IMG/VR virus record: IMGVR_UViG_3300045141_000107
Location: 1 to 64,000 of that record
DNA: 64,000 nt
Direction: 5' to 3' (one strand)
Origin: a virus
In this document: positions 21,761 through 29,530 of the stretch, piece by piece
Position numbering within the stretch: position 1 is the stretch's first letter
Layout of the letters: every line of letters begins with the position of its first letter
Program-made: the position numbers and the translations under genes
Notes under the pieces: generated by a model
Database searches by the model: none
Told to the model about the DNA's origin: nothing
What the model saw: only the letters and a program-made list of their open reading frames with translations

Positions 21761-22678
21761 TTATGTGGAAGCAGGCACGTACTTTCGCGTAGCTGTACGA
21801 CTAGGTGTACCATCCGGATTAGTATGGTATCTCGCACGTGCATACTTTTGAAACTCACACAAGGAATGCTCTATAGACCGAAGTGTCAGGGGGTAGCCTG
21901 GGTAGACGGACTGCCACTGTTCATCTCGGCCAATTGACTGTATAAAGTCTCCCTGTCTGGCTCGTAGATATGAAATATAATCTTCCCATTTACGGCCAGG
22001 GTCACGCTTACCCCAGATCCACTGGATTCCACGCTTGCATCCAGGGCCTGCATTGACCCAATCGTCTTCTGAAAATGCAATAAGCCTAGAATAGTTGACG
22101 TCAATAGCGAGCTCATAAGCAAGGAATCTTCCGAACCCCTGGGTATCATTGAAGATCTGCCATACCCTTTTCAGCGAGTTCGCAGACTTTAGTGCATCCA
22201 GTAGTGCTGGCGTTTGCCGTTGCAGGTTACCTATAAGCCAGCAGATGTTCCTTATTTTGTCTGGAAACCCGCCAAACTTTACACCTGTTACTGTAAAGGC
22301 ATCTGTGAATACACGACTACCGTGGTTCTCATAGGCGTTCAGGTACCGACTAGCACGTTCCCAATCCCAAGCCCCGTACTTTGTCATCTTGCAGCGCAAC
22401 ATGAGGAACCTGAAGGTGTCAATGTCGTTGAACAACCTGTATACCATGATGGCAAACAGCAGGTCTTTGTCGTCCTGTAACTTGAGCAGGTTACGGATCA
22501 GGAATATGGTGCCCTTGTCCAGTTCCCTGTACACGTTGGTGAAGAAGTACGACCTTAAGATGTAGTCTTGTGTCCAGGGGGCTGATTCTCCAAGTACCAT
22601 ACGCTTATGATAAATGGACTGGCGCTCCACCACAAAGTTCCAGAACGCATCCATCTTGTCTTGTCTATACTTATTCAT
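21761..22678 (-). CDS. Alpha-glutamyl/putrescinyl thymine pyrophosphorylase-like protein
   Basis: 305 residues from ATG 22678. It matches the helical thymine-modification family described in hypermodified-DNA phages (HMUDK_hel/aGPT-PPlase): ESAPWTQDYIL, FFTNVYRELDKGT, a helix-hairpin-like core with GVKFGGFPDKI, GFGRFLAYELAIDV, DDWVNAGPGCKRGIQW and, near the end, LTLRSIEHSLCEFQKYAR. Family members are thought to displace pyrophosphate from 5-(pyrophosphoryloxymethyl)-dU in DNA and attach an amino acid, polyamine or other nucleophile. It is the last gene of the coupled operon 21.8-26.9 kb. Recognised by pattern; the acceptor is unknown. Confidence 0.8.
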   Translation of the reverse strand: MNKYRQDKMDAFWNFVVERQSIYHKRMVLGESAPWTQDYILRSYFFTNVYRELDKGTIFLIRNLLKLQDDKDLLFAIMVYRLFNDIDTFRFLMLRCKMTKYGAWDWERASRYLNAYENHGSRVFTDAFTVTGVKFGGFPDKIRNICWLIGNLQRQTPALLDALKSANSLKRVWQIFNDTQGFGRFLAYELAIDVNYSRLIAFSEDDWVNAGPGCKRGIQWIWGKRDPGRKWEDYISYLRARQGDFIQSIGRDEQWQSVYPGYPLTLRSIEHSLCEFQKYARARYHTNPDGTPSRTATRKYVPAST

Positions 22679-22769
22679 CTCGCAATGATCTAAGGAACTT
22701 TGTGTATCCCCAAGCAACCACGACAGCCGATGTCAGCCAACCAATCGCTATCCACAACCACGTAGGCAT
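22671..22769 (-). CDS. Small membrane protein (32 aa)
   Basis: ATG 22769 overlaps the radical SAM stop (TAATG) and its own stop overlaps the next gene start. MPTWLWIAIGWLTSAVVVAW is a single membrane segment with a basic tail (KFLRSLRDE). Its tight coupling within the hypermodification operon argues that it is translated. Role unknown. Confidence 0.5.
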   Translation of the reverse strand: MPTWLWIAIGWLTSAVVVAWGYTKFLRSLRDE

Positions 22770-23767
22770 TATATGAAGGCCAGGTGAGAATTATCGTTAG
22801 ATAATTCTTCGTTCATGACGTCATGATATACATGGAATCTGCAATCGTAGAAGTCGCACTCGGGAATGATAACTCTTTGCATGGCGTCCCTGTGTGATTG
22901 CGAATACCATATATCCTTGAAGCTACCTCGTACACTTGTAAGCGTCCCGAAGGAGATATCCTCAACTCTGTCCTGATAGTAACAGCACACCCACACCGTG
23001 CCAAGTGCGTCGACAACAGTGTGTAAGGGGCTAAGCCAGCAACTTCCTCGCTGGTGAGTCTTAGTGATTCCACCGAAAACTCTTCCCGGCCATTTAGCTC
23101 CAAGCTTGTGAATGGTATCTTGAATAGCATCTCTGCTGTCTTCAGGTAAGAGTTCAGGATCATCACTGCAATGGCGCTTCGCCTTGATACTAACAAAGTC
23201 CGCCCCGGCATCTAATATCTCCTCAGTGAGCCATTCGACCGCTGGAACGCTACTGCTGCCAAGAAGGATTTTCCCGCCGATGCGGCAAGAAGAGCGAAGA
23301 TTATTGCGGCTCTCACAGATTCTGCGAAGTCCGTCCACCTGGTTGCTAGTATAAATACTGACACGAAGGTAACGAGTTCCAGGGTAAACCAGAGCAGCAG
23401 TACACGCATCCGGCCTCGTTCCGTTGGTAATCATACCAAACTGTAAACGGCGACTAGCAACGCAAGACATAAGATCAGCAAACTTAGGATGAAGAGTAGG
23501 CTCTCCCCCACCGGAGAACTCAATTGACTCTCCACCCAGATCTGCAAAATCGTTGACAAGACCATTAAAGATATCAAGACCAATGTTGGCGGGGTGAGCA
23601 TTCTCAGCATTAGAGATACAGCCGAAGCAGCGCATATTGCAACTGTATGTAGGGTAAACAATTGCCATCGTGGGGGCAACCATCTCACCACGGTTTAGCC
23701 TGACTGCATCCTTACGGAAGCTGAGTATCTTTGTGCGCAGATCTACTGGCGCATATTGTGGTATCAC
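22769..23767 (-). CDS. Radical SAM enzyme with C-terminal Cys cluster
   Basis: 332 residues. CNMRCFGC (Cys43, Cys47, Cys50) is the CX3CX2C motif for the [4Fe-4S] cluster; ESIEFSGGGEPTLH is the GGE SAM-binding motif. A C-terminal part with GSCWLSPLHTVVDALGTVWVCC, PECDFYDC suggests a SPASM/twitch-like auxiliary cluster. Such enzymes do C-C bond formation, isomerisation or epimerisation. Coupled by ATGA and TAATG junctions to its neighbours, it most likely remodels a thymine side chain or its donor. Radical SAM enzymes are known in some thymine hypermodification pathways. Confidence 0.85.
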   Translation of the reverse strand: MIPQYAPVDLRTKILSFRKDAVRLNRGEMVAPTMAIVYPTYSCNMRCFGCISNAENAHPANIGLDIFNGLVNDFADLGGESIEFSGGGEPTLHPKFADLMSCVASRRLQFGMITNGTRPDACTAALVYPGTRYLRVSIYTSNQVDGLRRICESRNNLRSSCRIGGKILLGSSSVPAVEWLTEEILDAGADFVSIKAKRHCSDDPELLPEDSRDAIQDTIHKLGAKWPGRVFGGITKTHQRGSCWLSPLHTVVDALGTVWVCCYYQDRVEDISFGTLTSVRGSFKDIWYSQSHRDAMQRVIIPECDFYDCRFHVYHDVMNEELSNDNSHLAFI

Positions 23768-23994
23768 TTGTTGTCTTCTCTCCTATTGACGGCCCTACCA
23801 AACCAGTATCCGATAACTGTGCTTATGACAGCAACGGCAGCAGAGTCTATAGCTACGTCGTAGTGGTTAGTAATTACCAGGAACGAACCCAATAATACTA
23901 ACACAGTGAGGACCCATTCTGCACCAAGCGTCCATAAGCCAGGCGAACCACTGGCTTCTAGACCTCCAAGTTTGGCATGCCAATCTTCGGCCAC
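23764..23994 (-). CDS. Small membrane protein
   Basis: 76 residues with two hydrophobic segments (EWVLTVLVLLGSFLVI and AAVAVISTVIGYWFG) and a charged tail NRREDNK. It resembles a small holin or membrane anchor in size and topology, but it sits between the glycosyltransferase and radical SAM genes. It could anchor the modification enzymes; no family recognised. Confidence 0.6.
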   Translation of the reverse strand: MAEDWHAKLGGLEASGSPGLWTLGAEWVLTVLVLLGSFLVITNHYDVAIDSAAVAVISTVIGYWFGRAVNRREDNK

Positions 23995-24000
23995 AAGTTA

Positions 24001-25458
24001 TCACCCAAATGCTTCAAGCCACGCCCTTGCCACGCCGCTAATAAACTTGACCCATCGCCCGTCTGTTACTGGTACTGCTAGCTGTTCGGATACTCCCAAG
24101 GCACTGAGGGTGAGTTCTGGTCCAAGAACCTCTGCGAGATCCTCTTGTTCCTCTCGATCATCCTCTGCTGTCGCCACCATAGCTGTCCCTGGGGCGTTCG
24201 TAGAAACATAAACTTCCTGACGGTCAACCATACGAACTTCAGGAACGGGGTCATCACAAACATCGTCCCAGAAAGTAGGGTTATAAATGCCAGGAGCGTG
24301 CCCGTATTCTTGTCTGTTTTCAAGATGGTCGAGTATTGTTTGCGCGTGGATCCTGGCATCACTGTACTCCCTAACAAATTCCATAGCTCTGTACGCTATG
24401 CGGCGTTGAAGCCGTGGATCAGCCATCAGTTCATTGAGTCTTTCAGCGATTCCTGCTGAAGATGGCGGTAGCCCCCAGGTGACATCAACAGAGGATAACG
24501 GACTCCACCTGTGTTCTTGAACACGTGTGGATACGGCTGATACACAACCGTACAACATCGCTTCAAGCATGACGCAGGATGTTTGACCGTCGAACCTTTG
24601 GCCGCCAATCGACCCACTAAGATCCACACTAATATTGTGGCTGCGGTAAATTCCAGGTAGAGCATCAGGAAGTTGCGCTCCCCAATACTGGTGGTCAGGC
24701 CTACCACGACCGCGGCGCTTACCAATATGGTCAAGACCAATAGCGTCTTTCCAGCCAGCCCCCACCTTGTTCCTGACATTGTGGTACTCGATTCCGGCAT
24801 TGTACAGATCAACCGGATAGTCTATACTAGGGAGCGCCTTTATGAACGGATAGATGCCTTTCCACTTCTTCCATTGCGGCATCCAACATATCGTACCAGT
24901 CTTGTCGGACACGTTCAGACCAACCCTCCGGACGTCTAGGGGGGTAGGCAGAAACACAAAGTGTCCTGGTAGGCGAGCCAGAGAGTCGTATTTGGATTGA
25001 TAACACGTGAACATGTGAAGACTCACCATATCTGATACCTGACGATACCAGGGGTAGTAAGTATCCCACAGGTTGTCGTGAATCATCACCATTATTGGAA
25101 GCCCCAGATCTGCCGCTTCCTCGTACAGCATCATCCATGACATGTCCCCCGTATTGCTCTTGATATCATGAGGGCATGGCAGCATGAACATTACCACGTC
25201 GTAGTTGCGCAATAATCTGCGATACTGCCGTCTCGCTTCGTCTCCACGGTAAGGCAACTGCTGCGCTGGCAAGCGGTAGTACCTGTGGTTGACCATCGTA
25301 GCACTCGTCTGGCTCAGGTTGCGTACCTTGCCTGCCCTGCTAGCCCAAAAGTAGTCGAACGTGCACCCGATAGCTTCCAGACCGTACTGCAAACCTTCAA
25401 CTATCCGGTTTATGCCGCCACGCTCGATTATCTCAAAGTCGATTACTATAAATCTCAT
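24001..25458 (-). CDS. GT4-like glycosyltransferase
   Basis: 485 residues of GT-B fold. N-terminal FEIIERGGINRIVEGLQYGL (Gly-rich acceptor loop), the middle LPIMVMIHDNLWD, and a donor half with TPLDVRR, SVDLSGSIGGQRFDG and SCVMLEAMLYGCVSAVS, which holds the conserved Glu of the E-x7-E-type motif. Residues about 375-485 are an extra acidic region. In phages, such enzymes glycosylate hydroxymethylated bases or surface structures. The operon context favours a modified base or its precursor; the sugar donor is unknown. Confidence 0.8.
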   Translation of the reverse strand: MRFIVIDFEIIERGGINRIVEGLQYGLEAIGCTFDYFWASRAGKVRNLSQTSATMVNHRYYRLPAQQLPYRGDEARRQYRRLLRNYDVVMFMLPCPHDIKSNTGDMSWMMLYEEAADLGLPIMVMIHDNLWDTYYPWYRQVSDMVSLHMFTCYQSKYDSLARLPGHFVFLPTPLDVRRVGLNVSDKTGTICWMPQWKKWKGIYPFIKALPSIDYPVDLYNAGIEYHNVRNKVGAGWKDAIGLDHIGKRRGRGRPDHQYWGAQLPDALPGIYRSHNISVDLSGSIGGQRFDGQTSCVMLEAMLYGCVSAVSTRVQEHRWSPLSSVDVTWGLPPSSAGIAERLNELMADPRLQRRIAYRAMEFVREYSDARIHAQTILDHLENRQEYGHAPGIYNPTFWDDVCDDPVPEVRMVDRQEVYVSTNAPGTAMVATAEDDREEQEDLAEVLGPELTLSALGVSEQLAVPVTDGRWVKFISGVARAWLEAFG

Positions 25459-25979
25459 ACAGGTAGTTTATCACCTACCAGGGGCTGCTGAGCAAATTCA
25501 TCCTCCTGAACCTGATACAGTAGGTAGTCGGCAGCCATTTCCAGACTGTCCAACACCACCAGGCTCATTGCCCTCCAGGCTGCATAGTCTCCAAGACCAT
25601 GTGTGAGATCCACAGTGACAACAGGTTTACCCCAAGCATAAGCGACACCGATTTCGTGAGCGCTGTCAATGGAGGGGTGGTCCGGATATATACAAGATAG
25701 GACGAAGTCACTATCGTGGATAAGGCGTAGGTTACGAGGAATATAGAACTCAGCTCTGGTGGTACTACCCCCATTAGTGAGAGTATCCGGGGGACGAGGA
25801 TGAAGCCACACCACACTACAAACGAGCTTATCAATGTCTGCACGAGGTCGCGTATAGTCGGGCGGTACCATCGACCATTTTTTCGCGACCTTTTCACGGA
25901 CCGCATCCCTGTACAGGTTCTCCAGGGTGTACCGCCACCCTACCCGCATGGTACCTGAAGTATACGGCGCGATTCTCAC
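25455..25979 (-). CDS. Nucleoside 2-deoxyribosyltransferase-like protein
   Basis: 174 residues, GTG start overlapping the upstream stop (TAGTG). Fold pattern of the NDT/DUF4406 family: MRIAPYTSG, then NLRLIHDSDFVLSCIYPD and SIDSAHEIGVAYAWGKPVVTV, where Asp, Ser and Glu stand in the places of the active-site residues (S-x-D-x-x-x-x-E). These enzymes cleave or exchange the base of deoxynucleosides, or hydrolyse modified nucleotides. Here it may supply or clear modified deoxynucleotides. Confidence 0.65.
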   Translation of the reverse strand: MRIAPYTSGTMRVGWRYTLENLYRDAVREKVAKKWSMVPPDYTRPRADIDKLVCSVVWLHPRPPDTLTNGGSTTRAEFYIPRNLRLIHDSDFVLSCIYPDHPSIDSAHEIGVAYAWGKPVVTVDLTHGLGDYAAWRAMSLVVLDSLEMAADYLLYQVQEDEFAQQPLVGDKLPV

Positions 25980-26422
25980 TACTGCTGCCTGTCATCATCG
26001 TCATCAACGAAATTGAGACCAAACCACGCCATGCACATGAAGTCGCGCACAAGGATGTCAAAGAAGGTGCCGTGCAGCTTGTTCTTGTCCCACTTCAGTA
26101 CGGCCCCATCTTCGCTAGCAGAGTCAAGCCTGTACAGCTTGTCCTTCAGGTCTACCAGTGCCGTGACTGGCCCGTCTTTCTGCCAGGCATCTTTGTACTG
26201 CTCGTTCTTCTGCACTACCAGAGCGTCATATTCCTTCAACGCCAGCAGTAGCACAGGGTTCAGACAGTAGGTGTTATCTCCTACAGTTAGAACACCACCG
26301 TCAATACTAACAGCATCTGTATCACCGGTGCTGTCACCAAAGACAAATCTGGCAAATTGCCTGATAAGCCATCCAGGCTTGATGTTCACCTGTTGCATAT
26401 CTGCTGGCGTTACTGTTTTCAT
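25979..26422 (-). CDS. DUF1599-like protein (nucleotide-modification associated)
   Basis: 147 residues. KEYDALVVQKNEQYKDAW, VDLKDKLYRLDS and FFDILVRDFMCMAWFG match the helical DUF1599 pattern (K-N-x-x-Y, D-K-x-x-R, D-x-x-x-D), a family named for its link to phage DNA base modification. The acidic tail FVDDDDD is extra. ATGA junction with the upstream gene. The match is by pattern. Confidence 0.6.
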   Translation of the reverse strand: MKTVTPADMQQVNIKPGWLIRQFARFVFGDSTGDTDAVSIDGGVLTVGDNTYCLNPVLLLALKEYDALVVQKNEQYKDAWQKDGPVTALVDLKDKLYRLDSASEDGAVLKWDKNKLHGTFFDILVRDFMCMAWFGLNFVDDDDDRQQ

Positions 26423-26937
26423 TACGGCATCATTGCCCTTAGACCGAATGCACGGCGCTTGCCTCTGTAGCGCGTGTTGCTTAGTGCACCAATGGGAGGT
26501 GTGAGGCCACCAATGACGTTGGGGATGTGACTGTCGTTCTGAAGCTCTACATGGTTGCCAGCAGGCATAGTCACCACGGCTTTGTTACTGACAGGCTTGC
26601 GGTAAGGCTTGACGTAGCTGTTGGACTTGACTACAGACCCGTGCCGCAGGTTTACAGACATGGGTTCCGTGTGTATACCCTGGTCGAACAGGACCAGAGA
26701 GACCTGTGCAGCACGTGGTGTCAGGTACACATACCGCAGCTTCTTTTCTGGGTCGGTGAAGCGGATAGTCTGCACATCCACAGACACAGACTTGGCTGTA
26801 GGAAACGCTGCCCGCACTGCATCAGCCCACATGCAGTGTGATGAACTACGTGCCTCAGCGTTCTGGATAATCTCCTCCGTAACCGTGATCGTCAGCTTAG
26901 GTGCATGTGGTCGTCTAACTGTAGTTTGCTCTGCCAC
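26422..26937 (-). CDS. Hypothetical first gene of the modification operon
   Basis: 171 residues from GTG 26937 (AAAGGGA six bases upstream). PKLTITVTEEIIQNAEARSSSHCMWADAVRAAFPTA, then a beta-rich middle and a basic C terminus with KRRAFGLRAM. The N-terminal segment has the look of a small DNA-binding or phage structural helix. No family recognised. An in-frame ATG at 26958 lies too close to the terminator. Confidence 0.6.
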   Translation of the reverse strand: MAEQTTVRRPHAPKLTITVTEEIIQNAEARSSSHCMWADAVRAAFPTAKSVSVDVQTIRFTDPEKKLRYVYLTPRAAQVSLVLFDQGIHTEPMSVNLRHGSVVKSNSYVKPYRKPVSNKAVVTMPAGNHVELQNDSHIPNVIGGLTPPIGALSNTRYRGKRRAFGLRAMMP

Positions 26938-26966
26938 GATTTGTCCCTTTCTCCACATAAACAAAC

Positions 26967-27000
26967 GGGGCGAAGGTGTGACACACAGCACCAACGCCCC
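26967..27000 (-). terminator. Terminator after the DUF932 gene
   Basis: Minus strand: GGGGCG...CGCCCC outer stem, with inner GGTG...CACC and a loop, followed by GTTTGTTTAT. It lies 28 bases after the stop of 27028..28137 and before the modification operon, so the operon probably has its own or read-through transcription. Confidence 0.75.
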
Positions 27001-27027
27001 GCTGTTTCCGCTCTAGGCGGTCCTCTG

Positions 27028-28137
27028 CTACGCTTCTGCTAGCGCTGCCGCCCTACGCCGTTCCCGCTTGGGCATAACGCGGTGACAGGTTTCACAGATG
27101 CTGTGATGCTGAACAATATTGCCGCCCACCCGCATAAGGCGACGTACAAGGCTTGGATCCTCCAAGACCCTGCTGTAGTTTGACGCCACGTAGGTCACGT
27201 GGTTAGCCAACTGATACAGGTTTTCTACAGGATGGTTAACCAGCCTGTTGCGGATCATGTCGCGGACAGCAGGTGGGATGCCGAAATCTGCCAGCATTGC
27301 TGCAAGCTCTTCGTCAGTGTGGCTACCCACTGCGACGTCTTTCAACGCCTTGAAGCGGTCCACCTCTGTGCCCACCCGATCGAGGATAGTGGGTACGTTG
27401 GTGGTAATCCACTCTTTGTCGTCCGACTCTTCACGGCTCCTGCCGTAGTGCGCTACGTTCTGGGTGCTGGTCATGCCGTTGGTGCACACCAGACGCTCCC
27501 AGTAACCAGAGAGATCCAACCCTAGACCAGTGCCACCAGGGGCACTGTACCCGTATGGGCTGACGTAGAGCTGGATGCCACTGGTAACTACGTCGTTAAC
27601 CTTGGCTCCTTGTGCCCCACCTTCAAGACGCTGGTAGTCCTTGCCGCCCATGCTGTACTCGTTGTTACCAACAAGCGAGATATACTGGCGGTCAGGGGTT
27701 CCCCAGACCTTGTACCCCTTGACGTTTCTGCGACCACCCATTGCACGCTCTACGGTGCGCATGTAGTCAACGGGGTCACGCACTTCGACCTTACCATCGA
27801 TGATGGCTTGGATCTCACCGTCACGTGTTAGTGCTTTGAGGGAGCCTTGCCGTTCCCTGAAGCTGTGATCGAGCAGAGCCACAACGTGCTCCTGGGCTGG
27901 TGTGCCCATGTACTTGAGCATGCTATTACTCTGCAAGCCGCTAACCCGGAAGATGGTATCCCAGGCACCCTGGCCCAGAGGCATGGTATCGTCCTTGTTG
28001 CCGAAGCGGTACTGGACTTTACCACTGGTGCCCACTTGCAACCCGTAGCTGTCGTCTGGGGCGAACTGGCGTTCCTGCAACCCGCTAAAGGGTAGGAGCG
28101 TCTGCAGTGCCGTGTCACGATCAACCATTTGCGTCAT
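27028..28137 (-). CDS. DUF932 family protein
   Basis: 369 residues resembling the phage/plasmid DUF932 (TIGR03299-like) family: SGLQERQFAPDDSYGLQ, RQGSLKALTRDGEIQAIIDGK, a central beta-rich part with DRQYISLVGNNEYSM, GLDLSGYWERLVCTNGM (the conserved R-x-V-C-x-N-G motif) and a helical C terminus. A late ICETCHRVMPK pair may bind zinc. Biochemical role unknown; such proteins are widespread in phages and plasmids. Confidence 0.75.
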   Translation of the reverse strand: MTQMVDRDTALQTLLPFSGLQERQFAPDDSYGLQVGTSGKVQYRFGNKDDTMPLGQGAWDTIFRVSGLQSNSMLKYMGTPAQEHVVALLDHSFRERQGSLKALTRDGEIQAIIDGKVEVRDPVDYMRTVERAMGGRRNVKGYKVWGTPDRQYISLVGNNEYSMGGKDYQRLEGGAQGAKVNDVVTSGIQLYVSPYGYSAPGGTGLGLDLSGYWERLVCTNGMTSTQNVAHYGRSREESDDKEWITTNVPTILDRVGTEVDRFKALKDVAVGSHTDEELAAMLADFGIPPAVRDMIRNRLVNHPVENLYQLANHVTYVASNYSRVLEDPSLVRRLMRVGGNIVQHHSICETCHRVMPKRERRRAAALAEA

Positions 28138-28141
28138 TGTG

Positions 28142-28345
28142 TTATGCCACTACTTTCTTTTTCTTGACTTCGGGGCGCAGTTTGGTAATCTTTACCACCT
28201 TCGTCCCGCACTTGGTATGGTTGCCTTCGATCATGCCGCGATTGTTGGGTGTTGTGCGGTACCTCCCACGTAGGTTCTTCACTTTTACGCGGCACTTCAT
28301 GCAATACCCGTCGTACAGTTCTTGTCCTTCTTCAAGGGCTGCCAT
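28142..28345 (-). CDS. Small zinc-ribbon protein (DUF5679-like)
   Basis: 67 residues, ATG 28345 with GGGAG. ELYDGYCMKCRVKVKNLRG and HTKCGTKV give three cysteines and a His in the layout of DUF5679, a tiny phage zinc-ribbon family. The C terminus is very basic (KKKKVVA), which suits nucleic-acid binding. Confidence 0.65.
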   Translation of the reverse strand: MAALEEGQELYDGYCMKCRVKVKNLRGRYRTTPNNRGMIEGNHTKCGTKVVKITKLRPEVKKKKVVA

Positions 28346-28380
28346 GTTTTTCTCCCTGGGCTGCATGGGCCGACAACCAA

Positions 28381-28410
28381 AGTATGCCACATTGGACGGT
28401 CGGCCTGCAA
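28381..28410 (-). promoter_or_regulatory. Promoter with spacer palindrome
   Basis: Minus strand: -35 TTGCAG, 18-base spacer GCCGACCGTCCAATGTGG, -10 CATACT then TTGGTTG. GACCGTCC is the palindrome core. The flanks also pair (GGCCGAC with GTCGGCC), so the transcript start region could fold. Closely matches 7014..7043. Drives 28142..28345. Confidence 0.75.
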
Positions 28411-28452
28411 CCCTACTTGGACTATCTAGTCTGCTCTATCTGATCGAAATAT

Positions 28453-29463
28453 CTAACGTCGGCGGCCGAGGGGTCGCTTCGTTGTTGCTGCTGCCCGCGC
28501 AGGTGTTTTTGTAGTCTTCCGTCGTGGTGCTTCTTCTTCCTCGTCTTCATCTTCTTCGTCTTCTTCGTCGGCATCATCTTCGTCTTCGTCCTCATCCTCC
28601 TCTTCTTCTACTGGTGCCGCTTTTCGTCCTCGGGCTGTGGCCGTTTTTCGGCTTCGCGCTGGAGGCTCTTCTTCATCTTCCTCTTCATCTTCTTCATCCG
28701 ATTCTTCTTCGTCTTCATCCTCGTCCTCGTCTACCGGGGCACGACGACGTGACGTCTTGGCTGCGGTTTTACGACGAGGGGCCTCCTCCTCGTCTTCATC
28801 CTCATCTTCATCCTCCACATCTTCCACATCGTCTTCGTCCTCATCATCATCAATGGACGAAGCTCGTGCTTTCAGCCCACGGCTACCGCCGTAGTAGGCT
28901 TGTGCCTGCTGATCGAGGTACTGAACAATATCGATCAGCTTGATATTGCGCTGGTCGAAGCGTTCCTTCTCCTCCGCTTCGATGTGGTATTTGGTGTCGG
29001 TGCCTTCACCTGTACGAGTAATGCTATAGTCGCGGTCCATGATGGTTCCGCGGCGCTCGTACTTGATGATCAGGTTCTCGACCATCGCTCCCGTGAGCTT
29101 CAGCAAACGAACCTGCTTGCTGTCACGGTCCCAGACGTTCACGTACCAACGCTTTCCGGCACGCACATCACCGTCCAGACGGCAGTTGTCGATGCAGGGG
29201 ACATACGCCCCGTTACCGCCTCCGCCCCCAGGAACGTAGTGCTCATAGTACTCCACCCATGGAGTCTTACCGAACGGTTCATGCAGGAAACGTACTGTAC
29301 GCGCTTCTCCCTCCTTGAAGGTCAAGCGCACGCTAGGCATCTGCTTAGCGGAGTCCTGCAAACTCTTGGAGTCTGTGTGCGTCGCTGTACGCACTTTGAT
29401 GGTCCTGGGCGCTTCCTCGTCACGCCCATTACGTGAGAACGCGGTCTTCTTGGCTACTGCCAT
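28453..29463 (-). CDS. gp32-like single-strand DNA-binding protein with acidic/basic tail
   Basis: 336 residues. Residues about 40-190 resemble the gp32-like OB fold: SVRLTFKEGEARTVRFLHEPF, WYVNVWDRDSKQVRLLKLTG, then YSITRTGEGTDTKYHIEA. CIDNCRLDG in the middle may bind zinc. The last 135 residues alternate D/E blocks with RRKTAAK-type basic blocks, unlike the short acidic tail of T4 gp32. Position just before primase and helicase supports the role of coating single strands at the fork. AGGAG site before ATG 29463. Confidence 0.7.
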   Translation of the reverse strand: MAVAKKTAFSRNGRDEEAPRTIKVRTATHTDSKSLQDSAKQMPSVRLTFKEGEARTVRFLHEPFGKTPWVEYYEHYVPGGGGGNGAYVPCIDNCRLDGDVRAGKRWYVNVWDRDSKQVRLLKLTGAMVENLIIKYERRGTIMDRDYSITRTGEGTDTKYHIEAEEKERFDQRNIKLIDIVQYLDQQAQAYYGGSRGLKARASSIDDDEDEDDVEDVEDEDEDEDEEEAPRRKTAAKTSRRRAPVDEDEDEDEEESDEEDEEEDEEEPPARSRKTATARGRKAAPVEEEEDEDEDEDDADEEDEEDEDEEEEAPRRKTTKTPARAAATTKRPLGRRR

Positions 29464-29499
29464 ACTTTCTCCTAGACCCAAATTTTGGGTGCCACCTAA

Positions 29500-29528
29500 A
29501 CTGTACTTGTCCCAGCTTTGTGGAGCAA
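29500..29528 (-). promoter_or_regulatory. Promoter upstream of SSB
   Basis: Minus strand: -35 TTGCTC preceded by AGGG, 17-base spacer with CTGGGACA, -10 TACAGT. The sequence CTGGGACA is shared with the promoter at 7014..7043. A near-palindrome ACCCAAATTTTGGGT (29477..29491) lies in the leader. Confidence 0.65.
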
Positions 29529-29530
29529 CC

